DNA from: Xaviernesmea oryzae
GTDB taxonomy: Bacteria; Pseudomonadota; Alphaproteobacteria; Rhizobiales; Rhizobiaceae
Assembly (NCBI RefSeq): GCF_900177415.1
Contig: NZ_FXAF01000006.1
Span: 1,326,001-1,390,000, forward strand
Reading direction: 5' to 3'
DNA: 64,000 nt
The position numbers and the translations under genes are program-made. Below the pieces are notes generated by a model. The model made no database searches, was not told the DNA's origin, and saw nothing but the letters and a program-made list of their open reading frames with translations. Below, piece after piece: positions 34,302 through 42,391 of this stretch (position 1 is the stretch's first letter; each line of letters starts with the position of its first letter).

Positions 34302-34433
34302 TATTAAATAAAAACGGATTTTTCCGTCATCAAACTTTCACTGAACCGTCATCAACGGGAAAGGGATTTTTGACGAATTGCTGGGAGCCTGACTGTCGTG
34401 TTTTAGGCCATTGCGCAGTGGAGAGTATTGAGT

Positions 34434-36239
34434 ATGTCGTCTGCGGCCATTCTTGAACCGGGCGTCTTCCGGCGATATGCGAGCGACCAGCTGGTCACTC
34501 TGGCGAAGCTGGTTCTGGAAAACGCCTTCCAGCCGATCGTCGAGGTGGGGACCGGTTCCGTTTTCGGATACGAATCCCTGCTGCGCGGCCAGGAACGGAT
34601 CGGTTTCTCCTCGCCGCTCGAACTGCTCGACCAGGCCCAGGAGACCGGGCAGCTCCTGGCTCTGGAACAGATGATGGCGAACCGGGCGCTGGCGAAATTC
34701 GCCAGCCTGCCGGATTTCTCCTCCGCGACGCTCTTCCTCAATCTCGATGTGCGGATGATCCGCCACGGCCAGTATTTCCTGGAAAAGCTGGTGCAGCACC
34801 TGCGCACGGCGAATATTGCCCCGTCTTCCGTCTGCTTCGAATTCTCCGAGAGGTTCGACAATACCAGCGTGCCGGAATTCGCCGACCTGGTGACGCAGAT
34901 GCGGAAGGAGGGCTTCAAGCTCGCGATCGACGATTTCGGCGTCGGACACGGCGAGATGAAACTGCTCTGCGACTATCCGGTCGACTATCTCAAGATCGAC
35001 CGGCACTTCGTCGCCGGCATCGACAGGAGCCCGCGCAAGCGTCATCTGGTCAAGAACATCGTCAGCATCGCCCATGTGCTCGGCATCCGCGTGATCGCCG
35101 AAGGCATCGAGACGGAAGCGGAATTCCTAGCCTGCCGGGAATATGGCGTCGATCTCGTGCAGGGCTGGTTCATCGCCCGGCCGACGACCTTCGTCTCCGA
35201 GCTGCAGCCGTCCTTTCCCTACCTCGCCGATATCGGCCGCAGCCGCCGCTCCAGCCAGTCGCTCGACGAGATATTGATCCGCAAGCAGATCGAGCACCTG
35301 CCGACCGTCTACGAGAACGAGAGCATCGACAGCGTGTTCGAACTCTTCCGCCGCAATCCGCGCCAGGCCTTCTTCCCGGTGCTGAATGCCAATGGCGAGC
35401 CGCGCGGCGTCATCAACGAATATCATCTGAAGGAATACATCTATCAGCCTTTCGGCCGCGACCTCCTGAAGAACAAGGTCTACGAGCGTTCCATCTCGCA
35501 TTTCGTCGATCGCGCGCCGATCATCGGGCTCGATGCGGAAGCCGAGGAGCTGATGAGCCTCTTCGCCAACATGGACAACAGCGCCTGCGTCATCCTGACG
35601 GAAAACATGCGCTATGCGGGCGTGGTCTCCGCCGCCTCGCTCATCAAGGTCATAAACGAGAAGCAGTTGAAGATCGCCCAGGACCAGAACCCGCTGACGG
35701 GGCTGCCCGGCAACCGCGCCATCCGCGATTTCATGCAGGAGACCGGCCGCGACGACGAGGAGACCCGTTTCTTCTGCTATTGCGACTTCGACAACTTCAA
35801 GCCGTTCAACGACCACTACGGCTTCCACATGGGCGACCATGCGATCTCCCTCTTCGCCGCCCTGATGAAGCGCTACTTCTTCTCGGATGGCGATTTCCTC
35901 GGCCATGTGGGGGGCGACGATTTCTTCATCGGCGTGCGCGACTGGACCCGTGAGGAATTGAACGAAATCCTCGAACGGCTGCTGTCCGATTTCCACGACG
36001 ATGTGGCCGAGCTTTATTCGCCGGAGGAGCGCGCCGCCGGAAAAATCCGCGGCCACGATCGTTCCGGCGCCGAGCGGGATTTTCCGCTGCTGCGCTGCTC
36101 GATCGGGGTTCTGGAATTGCCGCAGGGCCTGCTGCTCGACGATTTCGGCCGCATCGGCGCCGAGATCGCCGCGGTCAAGGCCGAAGCCAAGGATAGCGAG
36201 GGCGGCCTGGTCTTCGCCGCCTTCGGCGAGACGAAATAA
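34434..36239 (+). CDS. EAL-CBS-GGDEF domain signalling protein
   Basis: A 601-residue cyclic-di-GMP protein with order EAL (about 25-270), CBS pair (about 285-410), GGDEF (about 425-600). EAL residues look largely intact: FQPIV, YESLLR, LFLNLD, FEFSER, IDDFGVGH, YLKIDR, EGIET. The GGDEF motif is GGDDF (the glutamate replaced by aspartate) and no RxxD inhibitory site precedes it. The protein is thus more likely a phosphodiesterase with a regulatory GGDEF and nucleotide-sensing CBS domains. It has no membrane segments. ATG 34434 is used, with GGAGAG 8 nt upstream. Confidence 0.92.
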   Translation: MSSAAILEPGVFRRYASDQLVTLAKLVLENAFQPIVEVGTGSVFGYESLLRGQERIGFSSPLELLDQAQETGQLLALEQMMANRALAKFASLPDFSSATLFLNLDVRMIRHGQYFLEKLVQHLRTANIAPSSVCFEFSERFDNTSVPEFADLVTQMRKEGFKLAIDDFGVGHGEMKLLCDYPVDYLKIDRHFVAGIDRSPRKRHLVKNIVSIAHVLGIRVIAEGIETEAEFLACREYGVDLVQGWFIARPTTFVSELQPSFPYLADIGRSRRSSQSLDEILIRKQIEHLPTVYENESIDSVFELFRRNPRQAFFPVLNANGEPRGVINEYHLKEYIYQPFGRDLLKNKVYERSISHFVDRAPIIGLDAEAEELMSLFANMDNSACVILTENMRYAGVVSAASLIKVINEKQLKIAQDQNPLTGLPGNRAIRDFMQETGRDDEETRFFCYCDFDNFKPFNDHYGFHMGDHAISLFAALMKRYFFSDGDFLGHVGGDDFFIGVRDWTREELNEILERLLSDFHDDVAELYSPEERAAGKIRGHDRSGAERDFPLLRCSIGVLELPQGLLLDDFGRIGAEIAAVKAEAKDSEGGLVFAAFGETK

Positions 36240-36355
36240 CCCCTTTTCCGAATAACCCCTTTTCAAAGCGTGCGGCGCAGTTGCGGCGGTCGGTCGCCTT
36301 CCTATGATGCCGGGCATGTCCTAAGTCAGTGGTCATCACCGAGAGGAGACCCGTC

Positions 36356-37354
36356 ATGCCGCTTCCCGCCGAAATGCGTTTCATCGATCTGCCGTCCTTC
36401 GGAGCGCCGGAGGTCATGACCGTCGCCAGAAGGCCGCTGCCGGCCGTCCGGCCCGGCGAAATCCTGGTCAGGGTGGAGGCGGCCGGCGTCAACCGGCCGG
36501 ATGTGGCGCAGCGCCAGGGAACCTATCCGCCGCCGAAGGATGCAAGCCCGATCCTCGGGCTGGAGATATCGGGCGAAGTGGCGGCGCTCGGCGAAGGCGT
36601 CACCGAATTCAAGCCGGGGGACAAGGTCTGCGCGCTGGCGAACGGCGGCGGCTATGCCGATTATTGCGCCGCGCCGGCCGGGCAGGCGCTGCCCTGGCCG
36701 AAAGGCTATGACGCGGTCAAGGCGGCGGCGCTCTGCGAGACCTTCTTCACCGTCTGGGCCAACCTCTTCCAGATGGCCGGGCTGACGGAAGGCGAAAGCG
36801 TGCTGATCCACGGCGGCACGAGCGGCATCGGCACGACCGCGATCCAGCTTGCCGGGGCTTTCGGCGCGACCGTCTATGCGACTGCCGGGTCCCAGGAAAA
36901 ATGCGAGGCTTGCGAAAAGCTCGGCGCCACAAGAGGCATAAACTACAGGACCGAAGATTTCGCCGAAGTCATCAAGGCGGAGACCGGCGGCAAGGGCGTC
37001 GATGTCGTGCTCGACATGATCGGCGCGGCCTATCTCGAAAAGAATCTCAACGTGCTCGCGAAGGACGGCTGCCTGTCGATCATCGCTTTCCTCGGCGGCA
37101 ACGTGGCCGAAAAGGTCAACCTCTCGCCGATCATGGTGAAGCGCCTGACGGTGACCGGCTCCACGATGCGGCCGCGCACGGCCGACGAGAAGCGCGCCAT
37201 CCGCGACGATCTTCTGGCCCAGGTCTGGCCGCTTCTGGACGAAGGCAAGGTCGCGCCGGTCATCCACTCGGTCCTGCCGTTCGGCGAGGTGATCGAGGCG
37301 CACCGGCTGATGGAGACCGGCAGCCATATCGGCAAGATCGTGCTGAAGCTTTAG
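36356..37354 (+). CDS. NAD(P)H quinone oxidoreductase (PIG3-like MDR)
   Basis: A 332-residue zinc-free medium-chain reductase of the quinone oxidoreductase/TP53I3 group. The substrate-side motif is [16 protein letters not shown] (about 43-58), and the nucleotide-binding motif [15 protein letters not shown] near 151-165. No structural zinc cysteines are present. It likely reduces quinones with NADPH. GAGAGGAG precedes the ATG at 36356. Confidence 0.92.
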   Translation: MPLPAEMRFIDLPSFGAPEVMTVARRPLPAVRPGEILVRVEAAGVNRPDVAQRQGTYPPPKDASPILGLEISGEVAALGEGVTEFKPGDKVCALANGGGYADYCAAPAGQALPWPKGYDAVKAAALCETFFTVWANLFQMAGLTEGESVLIHGGTSGIGTTAIQLAGAFGATVYATAGSQEKCEACEKLGATRGINYRTEDFAEVIKAETGGKGVDVVLDMIGAAYLEKNLNVLAKDGCLSIIAFLGGNVAEKVNLSPIMVKRLTVTGSTMRPRTADEKRAIRDDLLAQVWPLLDEGKVAPVIHSVLPFGEVIEAHRLMETGSHIGKIVLKL

Positions 37355-37359
37355 GTGTC

Positions 37360-37388
37360 TTGCTGGTTTATACTGATTTTGATATAAG
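37360..37388 (+). promoter_or_regulatory. Putative sigma-70 promoter for higBA
   Basis: TTGCTG (37360-37365), 17-bp spacer, TATAAG (37383-37388). The transcript would begin only a few bases before the ATG at 37400, so the toxin mRNA may be nearly leaderless. Confidence 0.5.
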
Positions 37389-37399
37389 GTGCGGGCGAT

Positions 37400-37714
37400 A
37401 TGAGACCGCTGGTATTTTTGGGCGATGCTTTGGAGTGCTTGCGGGATTTCCCTGAGGCCGCGCGCAGGCAGGCCGGCGTTCAACTGCATAAGGTCCAGTT
37501 GGGCTTGGAGCCGAGTGATTGGAAACCGATGGCGACGATTGGTCTCGGTGTGCGGGAAATCGGTATCCGGGACGAAGCCGGTGCGTTTCGGGTGATCTAT
37601 GTCACCAGGATCGAAGACGCCGTTTATGTACTGCATGCGTTCCAGAAGAAGACGCAGCAGACGGCCAAGCGGGATCTGGATCTTGCCGCCGCGCGCCTGC
37701 GGCAGATCGGATAG
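37400..37714 (+). CDS. HigB-like toxin (Gp49 family)
   Basis: A 104-residue RelE-superfamily toxin of the phage-derived Gp49/HigB type (COG4679-like). Features are the early LGDALECLRDFP, central VREIGIRDEAGAFRVIYVTRI, and the final HAFQKKTQQTAKRDLDLA. Such toxins are ribosome-dependent mRNA endonucleases. The XRE-type antitoxin follows after 10 bp, in the inverted toxin-first order typical of higBA. Confidence 0.9.
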   Translation: MRPLVFLGDALECLRDFPEAARRQAGVQLHKVQLGLEPSDWKPMATIGLGVREIGIRDEAGAFRVIYVTRIEDAVYVLHAFQKKTQQTAKRDLDLAAARLRQIG

Positions 37715-37724
37715 GAGTGAAGTG

Positions 37725-38006
37725 ATGGAACGTCAAAGCTTTGAAAATGTCTGGGATGCACTCGAAGATACGCCGGCGGAAGCAGCGAACATATCGATGC
37801 GCTCGGCGCTTTTGATCGCCATAGAGCAGAAGGTGAGAAGCTGGGATATGACGCAGGCGGAAGCCGCGCACCGTTTGGGCATCACCCAACCGCGGCTGAA
37901 CGACCTGCTGAAAGGCCGCATCACAAACTTCAGCCTGGATGCCCTGATTAACCTGTCAGCCCAGGCAGGCCTTTCGGTACGGCTGGATATCGCTGATGCT
38001 GCGTGA
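37725..38006 (+). CDS. HigA-like XRE-family antitoxin
   Basis: A 93-residue helix-turn-helix protein: WDMTQAEAAHRLGITQPRLNDLLKGRITNFSLDALINL is a typical XRE HTH (about residues 42-79). ATG 37725 is chosen, with AGGAGTGAAG just upstream overlapping the toxin end. It would neutralise the preceding HigB and repress the operon. Confidence 0.92.
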   Translation: MERQSFENVWDALEDTPAEAANISMRSALLIAIEQKVRSWDMTQAEAAHRLGITQPRLNDLLKGRITNFSLDALINLSAQAGLSVRLDIADAA

Positions 38007-38112
38007 CCGCGATAACAAATTTTCGGCTTCGTTTACATAACGTGCCTTGCAGATGAGGATTATCATCCTTACCTTCTCAATATCGTCAACGTAACGAAAG
38101 GAAGGTGATCCA

Positions 38113-38187
38113 ATGTCTAGTGAGATTTCGGTCTGCGTAACGGGCAATGGAAAGGTGATGGTCTCGACGGGGCAGCCCTCGGCCTGA
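38113..38187 (+). CDS. Possible 24-residue small protein with its own terminator
   Basis: ATG 38113 preceded by AAGGAAGGTGATCC, a strong ribosome binding site, with TGA at 38185. The peptide (MSSEISVCVTGNGKVMVSTG, then QPSA) is not recognised. A clear rho-independent terminator follows at 38251-38285. Together they suggest a short transcript of about 200 nt that encodes a small protein, or an sRNA with a chance ORF. Confidence 0.35.
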   Translation: MSSEISVCVTGNGKVMVSTGQPSA

Positions 38188-38250
38188 ACTTCATCTTCCT
38201 TCGAGACGTTCAAGAAACGGCTCGGGTTCGTTCAACCGGACCAAACTCAT

Positions 38251-38285
38251 GGAAGGGTCGCCTCGCGCGGCCCTTTTCCTTTTTG
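38251..38285 (+). terminator. Rho-independent terminator
   Basis: GAAGGGTCGC-CTC-GCGCGGCCCTT hairpin followed by TTCCTTTTT. It lies 64 bp after the 24-codon ORF and could also end the higBA transcript. Confidence 0.7.
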
Positions 38286-38334
38286 GGGAGGTTCTCTCCT
38301 CTTTCCGTTCCTTCCCGCGATCGATATGTCAGGT

Positions 38335-38355
38335 CCTATGCGCCGAACGCATAGG
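38335..38355. promoter_or_regulatory. Inverted repeat upstream of the DUF1127 gene
   Basis: CCTATGCG-CCGAA-CGCATAGG is a perfect 8-bp stem with a 5-nt loop, about 120 bp before the DUF1127 start. It may be an operator or a 5' leader hairpin. Confidence 0.4.
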
Positions 38356-38477
38356 TGGCGTGTAAGTTGAGCGCTTTTAGAGCAGCCGGGATGAGCCTAT
38401 ATACCGGTCATCGAAGTTACTGAGAGCGCCAAGGACTGGCAGCTAGGCTTCGAAAATCCCAGGAAAGGGGAACCATC

Positions 38478-38624
38478 ATGAACGTCGCACGCACTCTCAA
38501 CAACTGGCGCAAATACCGTCAGACGGTTGCCGAACTGGGCCGTATGACCCCGCGCGAACTGAGCGATCTCGGCATCGAGCAGAACGACATCCGCCGCGTC
38601 GCACGCGCCGCCGTCGGCTTCTGA
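38478..38624 (+). CDS. DUF1127 small protein
   Basis: A 48-residue protein not covered by longer-ORF thresholds. NNWRKYRQTVAELGRMTPREL followed by SDLGIEQNDIRRVAR is the classic DUF1127 pattern. SD AAGGGGAACC precedes the ATG. DUF1127 proteins in Agrobacterium and Rhizobium have been linked to RNA turnover and to phosphate and carbon metabolism. A terminator follows immediately. Confidence 0.93.
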   Translation: MNVARTLNNWRKYRQTVAELGRMTPRELSDLGIEQNDIRRVARAAVGF

Positions 38625-38648
38625 TCATAATTCGAGCAGCATAGTGGG

Positions 38649-38680
38649 AAACGCCTGCGTCTTCGCGGGCGTTTTGCATT
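38649..38680 (+). terminator. Rho-independent terminator of the DUF1127 gene
   Basis: AAACGCCTGCG-TCTT-CGCGGGCGTTT stem followed by TGCATTTTG, 25 bp after the stop codon. Confidence 0.8.
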
Positions 38681-38718
38681 TTGTGCATAGCTGGTCTTCG
38701 GATTTCGGTATACGCTGG

Positions 38719-39000
38719 CTAGCGGTAGATTTCCCGCCGATGTCCGAGGTCGATGACCAGCACGATGAGACGCTCTTCTCTGATCGAGCAGATCACACGG
38801 TAATCTCCCACCCTGAAGCGCCATCGCCCTTTGAGCGAGCCGGTCAACGCCTTGCCGAAATCACGCGGATTGTCGCAGGGCGCTATCCGTTCATCCATAT
38901 AGTCGGCAATGGCTCGGGCGGATTTTCTGTCCAGTTTTTCCAGCTTTTTGAGCGCCGTGTCGGAATATTCAATCGTCCAGGCCAAGCGCTTTCCTGACAT
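38719..39000 (-). CDS. RelE/ParE-family toxin
   Basis: A 93-residue (or slightly shorter) RelE-type toxin. AWTIEYSDTALKKLEKLD at the N-terminus and GRWRFRVGDYRVICSIREERLIVLVIDLGHR with conserved arginines are diagnostic. ATG 39000 gives a 32-bp overlap with the antitoxin; a TTG 12 nt further in would give MAWTIEY, a common family start. It probably cleaves mRNA at the ribosome. Confidence 0.92.
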   Translation of the reverse strand: MSGKRLAWTIEYSDTALKKLEKLDRKSARAIADYMDERIAPCDNPRDFGKALTGSLKGRWRFRVGDYRVICSIREERLIVLVIDLGHRREIYR

Positions 39001-39196
39001 CTGCGCTGCTGTGGACCTTTTCCGTGCCGGCTTCTATCCGCCGCTCGATGGCGTCCGCATCGAGATCGGCTTCAACGTCTTCCAGTCCGTCGATAATGAA
39101 TTGCTCGAGATAGTATGCACGGCTCTTGCCGGTCTTTGACGTCAGCCGGTCGAGACGCAGTTCCATATCCGGTGAAAGCCTGATGATCTCGTTCAT
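38969..39196 (-). CDS. RHH-type antitoxin of the RelE toxin
   Basis: A 75-residue protein: MNEIIRLSPDMELRLDRLTSKTGKSRAYYLEQFIIDGLED is a ribbon-helix-helix fold. ATG 39196 is chosen with TTGAGG upstream; the frame opens to 39244 without family similarity. The reading frame overlaps the toxin start, so the pair is translationally coupled. Confidence 0.88.
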   Translation of the reverse strand: MNEIIRLSPDMELRLDRLTSKTGKSRAYYLEQFIIDGLEDVEADLDADAIERRIEAGTEKVHSSADVRKALGLDD

Positions 39197-39245
39197 CTGC
39201 CAATCCTCAACAGTCGATCGAATATATCCATTTTCAAAGAGCACT

Positions 39246-39983
39246 TCAAATTCCGATGCGCCCCACCGCCGGCACCTTGATGCCGGGATTTGTGAGGTCG
39301 AGACCCGCCACCAGCCCCAGGAAATGCACTTCGAAACCGCTGCGCAGGCCGGCTGAAAAGCCGATCAGGCCGCGCAGCGTCACATGCAGGTCCTTCCAGT
39401 CGCCGTCGAGATGCACGAACTCGCCGTCCGGCAGGTAGTCGCGCCCGACCGCGTGCGGCGGCAGGACGGCGTCGAGCTCCGGCACGCTGCGCAGCACATG
39501 GGCCACGAACGTGTTGGAATTCGGCCCCGGCCATATCGTGTAGCCGCCCGGTTCCGCATAAGGATAGGCGGCGATCGCCGCCTCGATCTTGGGGATCAGC
39601 AGTTCCGCTTGCACACCCGTCACCGAGGTGACGATCTCCGGCGGGTTGGAGTACCAGTAGGCATCCGGCGGCCGGTGATTGCGGCGGATCGGCGTGCCCC
39701 AGCCCACCTTGTCGTAGCGCGTATAACTGTTCGCGCCCTTTTCCTTGGTGACGATCCAGGCATGGCTCGCGACGGCGCCCTTGAGCCCGCCGGTCATGGC
39801 CGAGAAGATGTAGACTGCCGCGTCCTCGCCCGCCGAAGCTTCCGGCAGGATGCCGGCCGAGGTCCATCGGGCCTCGCTCCAGCGGGCCGGCCGGTCCTTC
39901 ATCGCCCAGAGCCCTGCCGAGGCGAAGGTCGGCGCCAGATAGACGACGAAGATCGCCAGAAACAGCCGTTTAACCGATTTCAT
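39246..39983 (-). CDS. DUF3750 family protein
   Basis: A 245-residue protein with an N-terminal membrane segment or uncleaved signal (about 7-24). The conserved core is VYIFSAMTGGLKGAVASHAWIVTKEKG, then GPNSNTFVAHVLR and LPPHAVGRDYL. These match DUF3750, found widely in Proteobacteria and of unknown function; the His and Asn residues suggest a hydrolase-like or transpeptidase-like fold, but that is not shown. Confidence 0.88.
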   Translation of the reverse strand: MKSVKRLFLAIFVVYLAPTFASAGLWAMKDRPARWSEARWTSAGILPEASAGEDAAVYIFSAMTGGLKGAVASHAWIVTKEKGANSYTRYDKVGWGTPIRRNHRPPDAYWYSNPPEIVTSVTGVQAELLIPKIEAAIAAYPYAEPGGYTIWPGPNSNTFVAHVLRSVPELDAVLPPHAVGRDYLPDGEFVHLDGDWKDLHVTLRGLIGFSAGLRSGFEVHFLGLVAGLDLTNPGIKVPAVGRIGI

Positions 39984-40067
39984 GCTAGGCCCCCGATGAA
40001 AATCCCGCCGGACTCGTTTATGAGCCCGTGATAGGCACTATTGAAAACAGCAATTTCAGGACCGGCC

Positions 40068-41075
40068 ATGCAAAATCCCGTTACCGTCGAAGTCACCAGA
40101 GGCAAGCTGGTCGAGAGCCGTCATCGCGGCATGGGCGCGGTCGTCGATGGCGACGGCAAGGTCGTCTTCTCCTTCGGCGAGGCGGAAGCGGCCGTTTTCC
40201 CGCGCTCGGCCTGCAAGGCCATGCAGGCGCTGCCGCTGGTCGAAAGCGGTGCGGCGGATGCCTACGGCTTCGGGAACGTGGAACTGGCGCTTGCCTGCTC
40301 CTCCCATTCCGGCGAGGACGCGCATGTGGCGACCGCAGCCGCCATGCTGGCGAAAGCCGGCCGCGACGATGGCGCGCTCGAATGCGGGGCTCACTGGGCC
40401 TCCGACCAGACGGTGCTGATCCATCAGGCGCGCACGATCGAAAAGCCGACAGCTCTCCACAACAACTGCTCGGGAAAACATTCCGGCTTCGTCTGCACCT
40501 GCGTCCATTCGGGGCTGGAAGTGCAGGGTTACGTCGGCTACGACCATCCGCTGCAGGCGGAAATCCGCGGCACGATGGAAGTGCTGACGGGCGCTGTATT
40601 GGGACACCAGAACTGCGGCACCGACGGCTGCTCGATCCCGAGTTATGCCGTGCCGCTCAAGGGCCTGGCGCACGGATTCGCCAAAATGGTCACCGGCAAC
40701 ACGCTGTCGGCCGAGCGTGCGAAGGCTTCGCGCCGGCTGATGCAGGCCTGCATGGCCGAACCCTTCTATGTCGCCGGTACCAATCGCGCCTGCACCAGGC
40801 TGATGCAGGTGGCGCCCGGAAAGATCTTCGCCAAGACCGGCGCGGAAGGCGTCTTCGTCGCGGCGCTCCCCGATCAGGGCCTCGCCATGGCGGTCAAATG
40901 CGAGGACGGCGCGACACGCGCCGCGGAGGCCATGATCTTCGCGCTCATCGCCCGTTATTTCGAAAAGGGCGGCGAGGTGCACGCGAAACTTCTCTCCATG
41001 GCCAACAAATCCATGAGGAACTGGAACGGCATCCATGTGGGCGATATAAGGGTCACGGACGCCCTGTTCGCCTGA
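40068..41075 (+). CDS. Class 3 L-asparaginase (Rhizobium etli type)
   Basis: A 335-residue asparaginase of the R. etli ReAV/AnsA family, distinct from E. coli-type enzymes. Probable catalytic pairs are visible: Ser47 and Lys50 in RSACK, and Ser79 in CSSHSGED. Cysteines in HNNCSGKHSG and GTDGCSIP correspond to the zinc-site cysteines known for ReAV. It hydrolyses asparagine to aspartate and ammonia in the cytoplasm. ATG 40068 with AGGA upstream is used; the frame opens slightly earlier at 40041. Confidence 0.92.
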   Translation: MQNPVTVEVTRGKLVESRHRGMGAVVDGDGKVVFSFGEAEAAVFPRSACKAMQALPLVESGAADAYGFGNVELALACSSHSGEDAHVATAAAMLAKAGRDDGALECGAHWASDQTVLIHQARTIEKPTALHNNCSGKHSGFVCTCVHSGLEVQGYVGYDHPLQAEIRGTMEVLTGAVLGHQNCGTDGCSIPSYAVPLKGLAHGFAKMVTGNTLSAERAKASRRLMQACMAEPFYVAGTNRACTRLMQVAPGKIFAKTGAEGVFVAALPDQGLAMAVKCEDGATRAAEAMIFALIARYFEKGGEVHAKLLSMANKSMRNWNGIHVGDIRVTDALFA

Positions 41076-41149
41076 TTGCGGCGGCGTCGTTTGAGGCTTT
41101 CCGTCGTGAAGAGCCGTGCTAAAACAGCGAGGCCAACCGGAGGATTCCC

Positions 41150-41776
41150 ATGTACACGCTGTTCTTCTCGCCCAATGCCTGCTCGCTCGCCAGCCACATA
41201 GCGCTTGCCGAATCCGGCCTGCCCTATGAGATCAGACGGGTGAAATTCGCCGAGAACGAACAGCAGTCGGACGCCTATCTGAAGATCAATCCGAAGGGCC
41301 GCGTGCCGGCGCTGGTGACCGACAGGGGCGTCCTGACAGAAACCGTCGCGATCCTCGCTTTCATCGCCCAGGCCGCGCCGGATGCGAAGCTTGCGCCGCT
41401 CGATGATCCCTTCCTCTTCGGCAGGATGCAGGCCTTCAACGCCTATATCGCCTCGACGGTGCATGTCGCCTATGCCCATTTCCGCCGCAGTTATCGTTGG
41501 GCGGACAACCAGGCATCCTTCGACGACATGATGGCCAAGGCGCCGAAGAATTTTCACGATTGCTTCCGGCTGATCGACAAAGAGTTTCTCGAAGGCCCCT
41601 ATGTGCTCGGCGACACCTATTCCGTCGCCGATCCCTATCTCTACCTGATGACGAGCTGGCTGCCGAACCTGAAGCTCGACCGCGCCGATTTTCCCAAGGT
41701 GAACGCCCATTTCGAACGGATGAAGGAGCGCCCCGCCGTACGGCGCGCCGAAGCGGAACAGGCGGCTGCCGCCTAA
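41150..41776 (+). CDS. Glutathione S-transferase
   Basis: A 208-residue GST with a thioredoxin-fold N-domain (MYTLFFSPNACSLASHIAL, PKGRVPALV with the cis-proline, and ETVAILAFIA) and a helical C-domain. The SPNACS start with Ser and Cys is typical of beta-class bacterial GSTs. SD CGGAGGA precedes the ATG. It follows the asparaginase by 75 bp in the same direction. Confidence 0.93.
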   Translation: MYTLFFSPNACSLASHIALAESGLPYEIRRVKFAENEQQSDAYLKINPKGRVPALVTDRGVLTETVAILAFIAQAAPDAKLAPLDDPFLFGRMQAFNAYIASTVHVAYAHFRRSYRWADNQASFDDMMAKAPKNFHDCFRLIDKEFLEGPYVLGDTYSVADPYLYLMTSWLPNLKLDRADFPKVNAHFERMKERPAVRRAEAEQAAAA

Positions 41777-41875
41777 CGTCGATAGGTGGCGGCGAGCCTA
41801 TGGATCGCCGCCCGCCATATGACCCTCCCTGCGGGAAATAGGCGATCGTATGCGGGAAGGACAGTGCGGCATATC

Positions 41876-42019
41876 GATCTCCCCCCTTGAGGGGGAGATG
41901 CCCGGCAGGGCAGAGGGGGGTGTCGTTTCAGCATGCTCGTCTCGGCAACTGATCCGGACGCGCCGTCGCTACCCCCCTCTGTCACCTTCGGTGACATCTC
42001 CCCCTCAAGGGGGGAGATC
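41876..42019. repeat. RIME-like composite palindromic element
   Basis: Two mirrored halves: GATCTCCCCCCTTGAGGGGG (then AGATG-CCCGGCAGGGCAGAGGGGGG) at 41876-41920, and its inverted counterpart CCCCCCTCTGTCACC through GGGGGGAGATC at about 41970-42019. Same family as 30009-30200 and 53231-53412. Confidence 0.8.
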
Positions 42020-42089
42020 AGAGGGAGCTTGCCGCATCGCACACGTCCTCATATGCGCTTCCCCTGCCGCCGGGAGGATCATAAATCCG

Positions 42090-42290
42090 TCAGGCGCATT
42101 TCGCGAGCGGCGCTTTTTCGCAGGAGCTTTCGTCGCGGAAGATGCCGGGGAAGGGCAGGTCGGCAAGCTGCCGGAGGTTCATCTCGCGGATGTCCGGATG
42201 GCGAAACGGATCGTCGGGCTGCGTTTCAACCTGGGTTTCCGTCGCTTTCAGCAAAACCTTCAGGTTCAAGAAAAACTTCATCGGTGTCAT
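42090..42290 (-). CDS. Small hypothetical protein divergent from a LysR gene
   Basis: A 66-residue frame starting MTPMKFFLNLKVLLKATE. ATG 42290 has a good SD GAGGTGA. Codon use and the LRQLADLPFP segment look genuine, but no family was recognised. It is divergent from a LysR regulator 101 bp away, which often marks a target gene. Confidence 0.55.
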   Translation of the reverse strand: MTPMKFFLNLKVLLKATETQVETQPDDPFRHPDIREMNLRQLADLPFPGIFRDESSCEKAPLAKCA

Positions 42291-42391
42291 GATTGTCACC
42301 TCGCAAATTATTATCATTTGCAGCGGGAATATTGGCCTGAAAGCGTGATCTTTCAATTGAGTTCTCGAGCGGCAGAGTTTAGAAAATCTAT

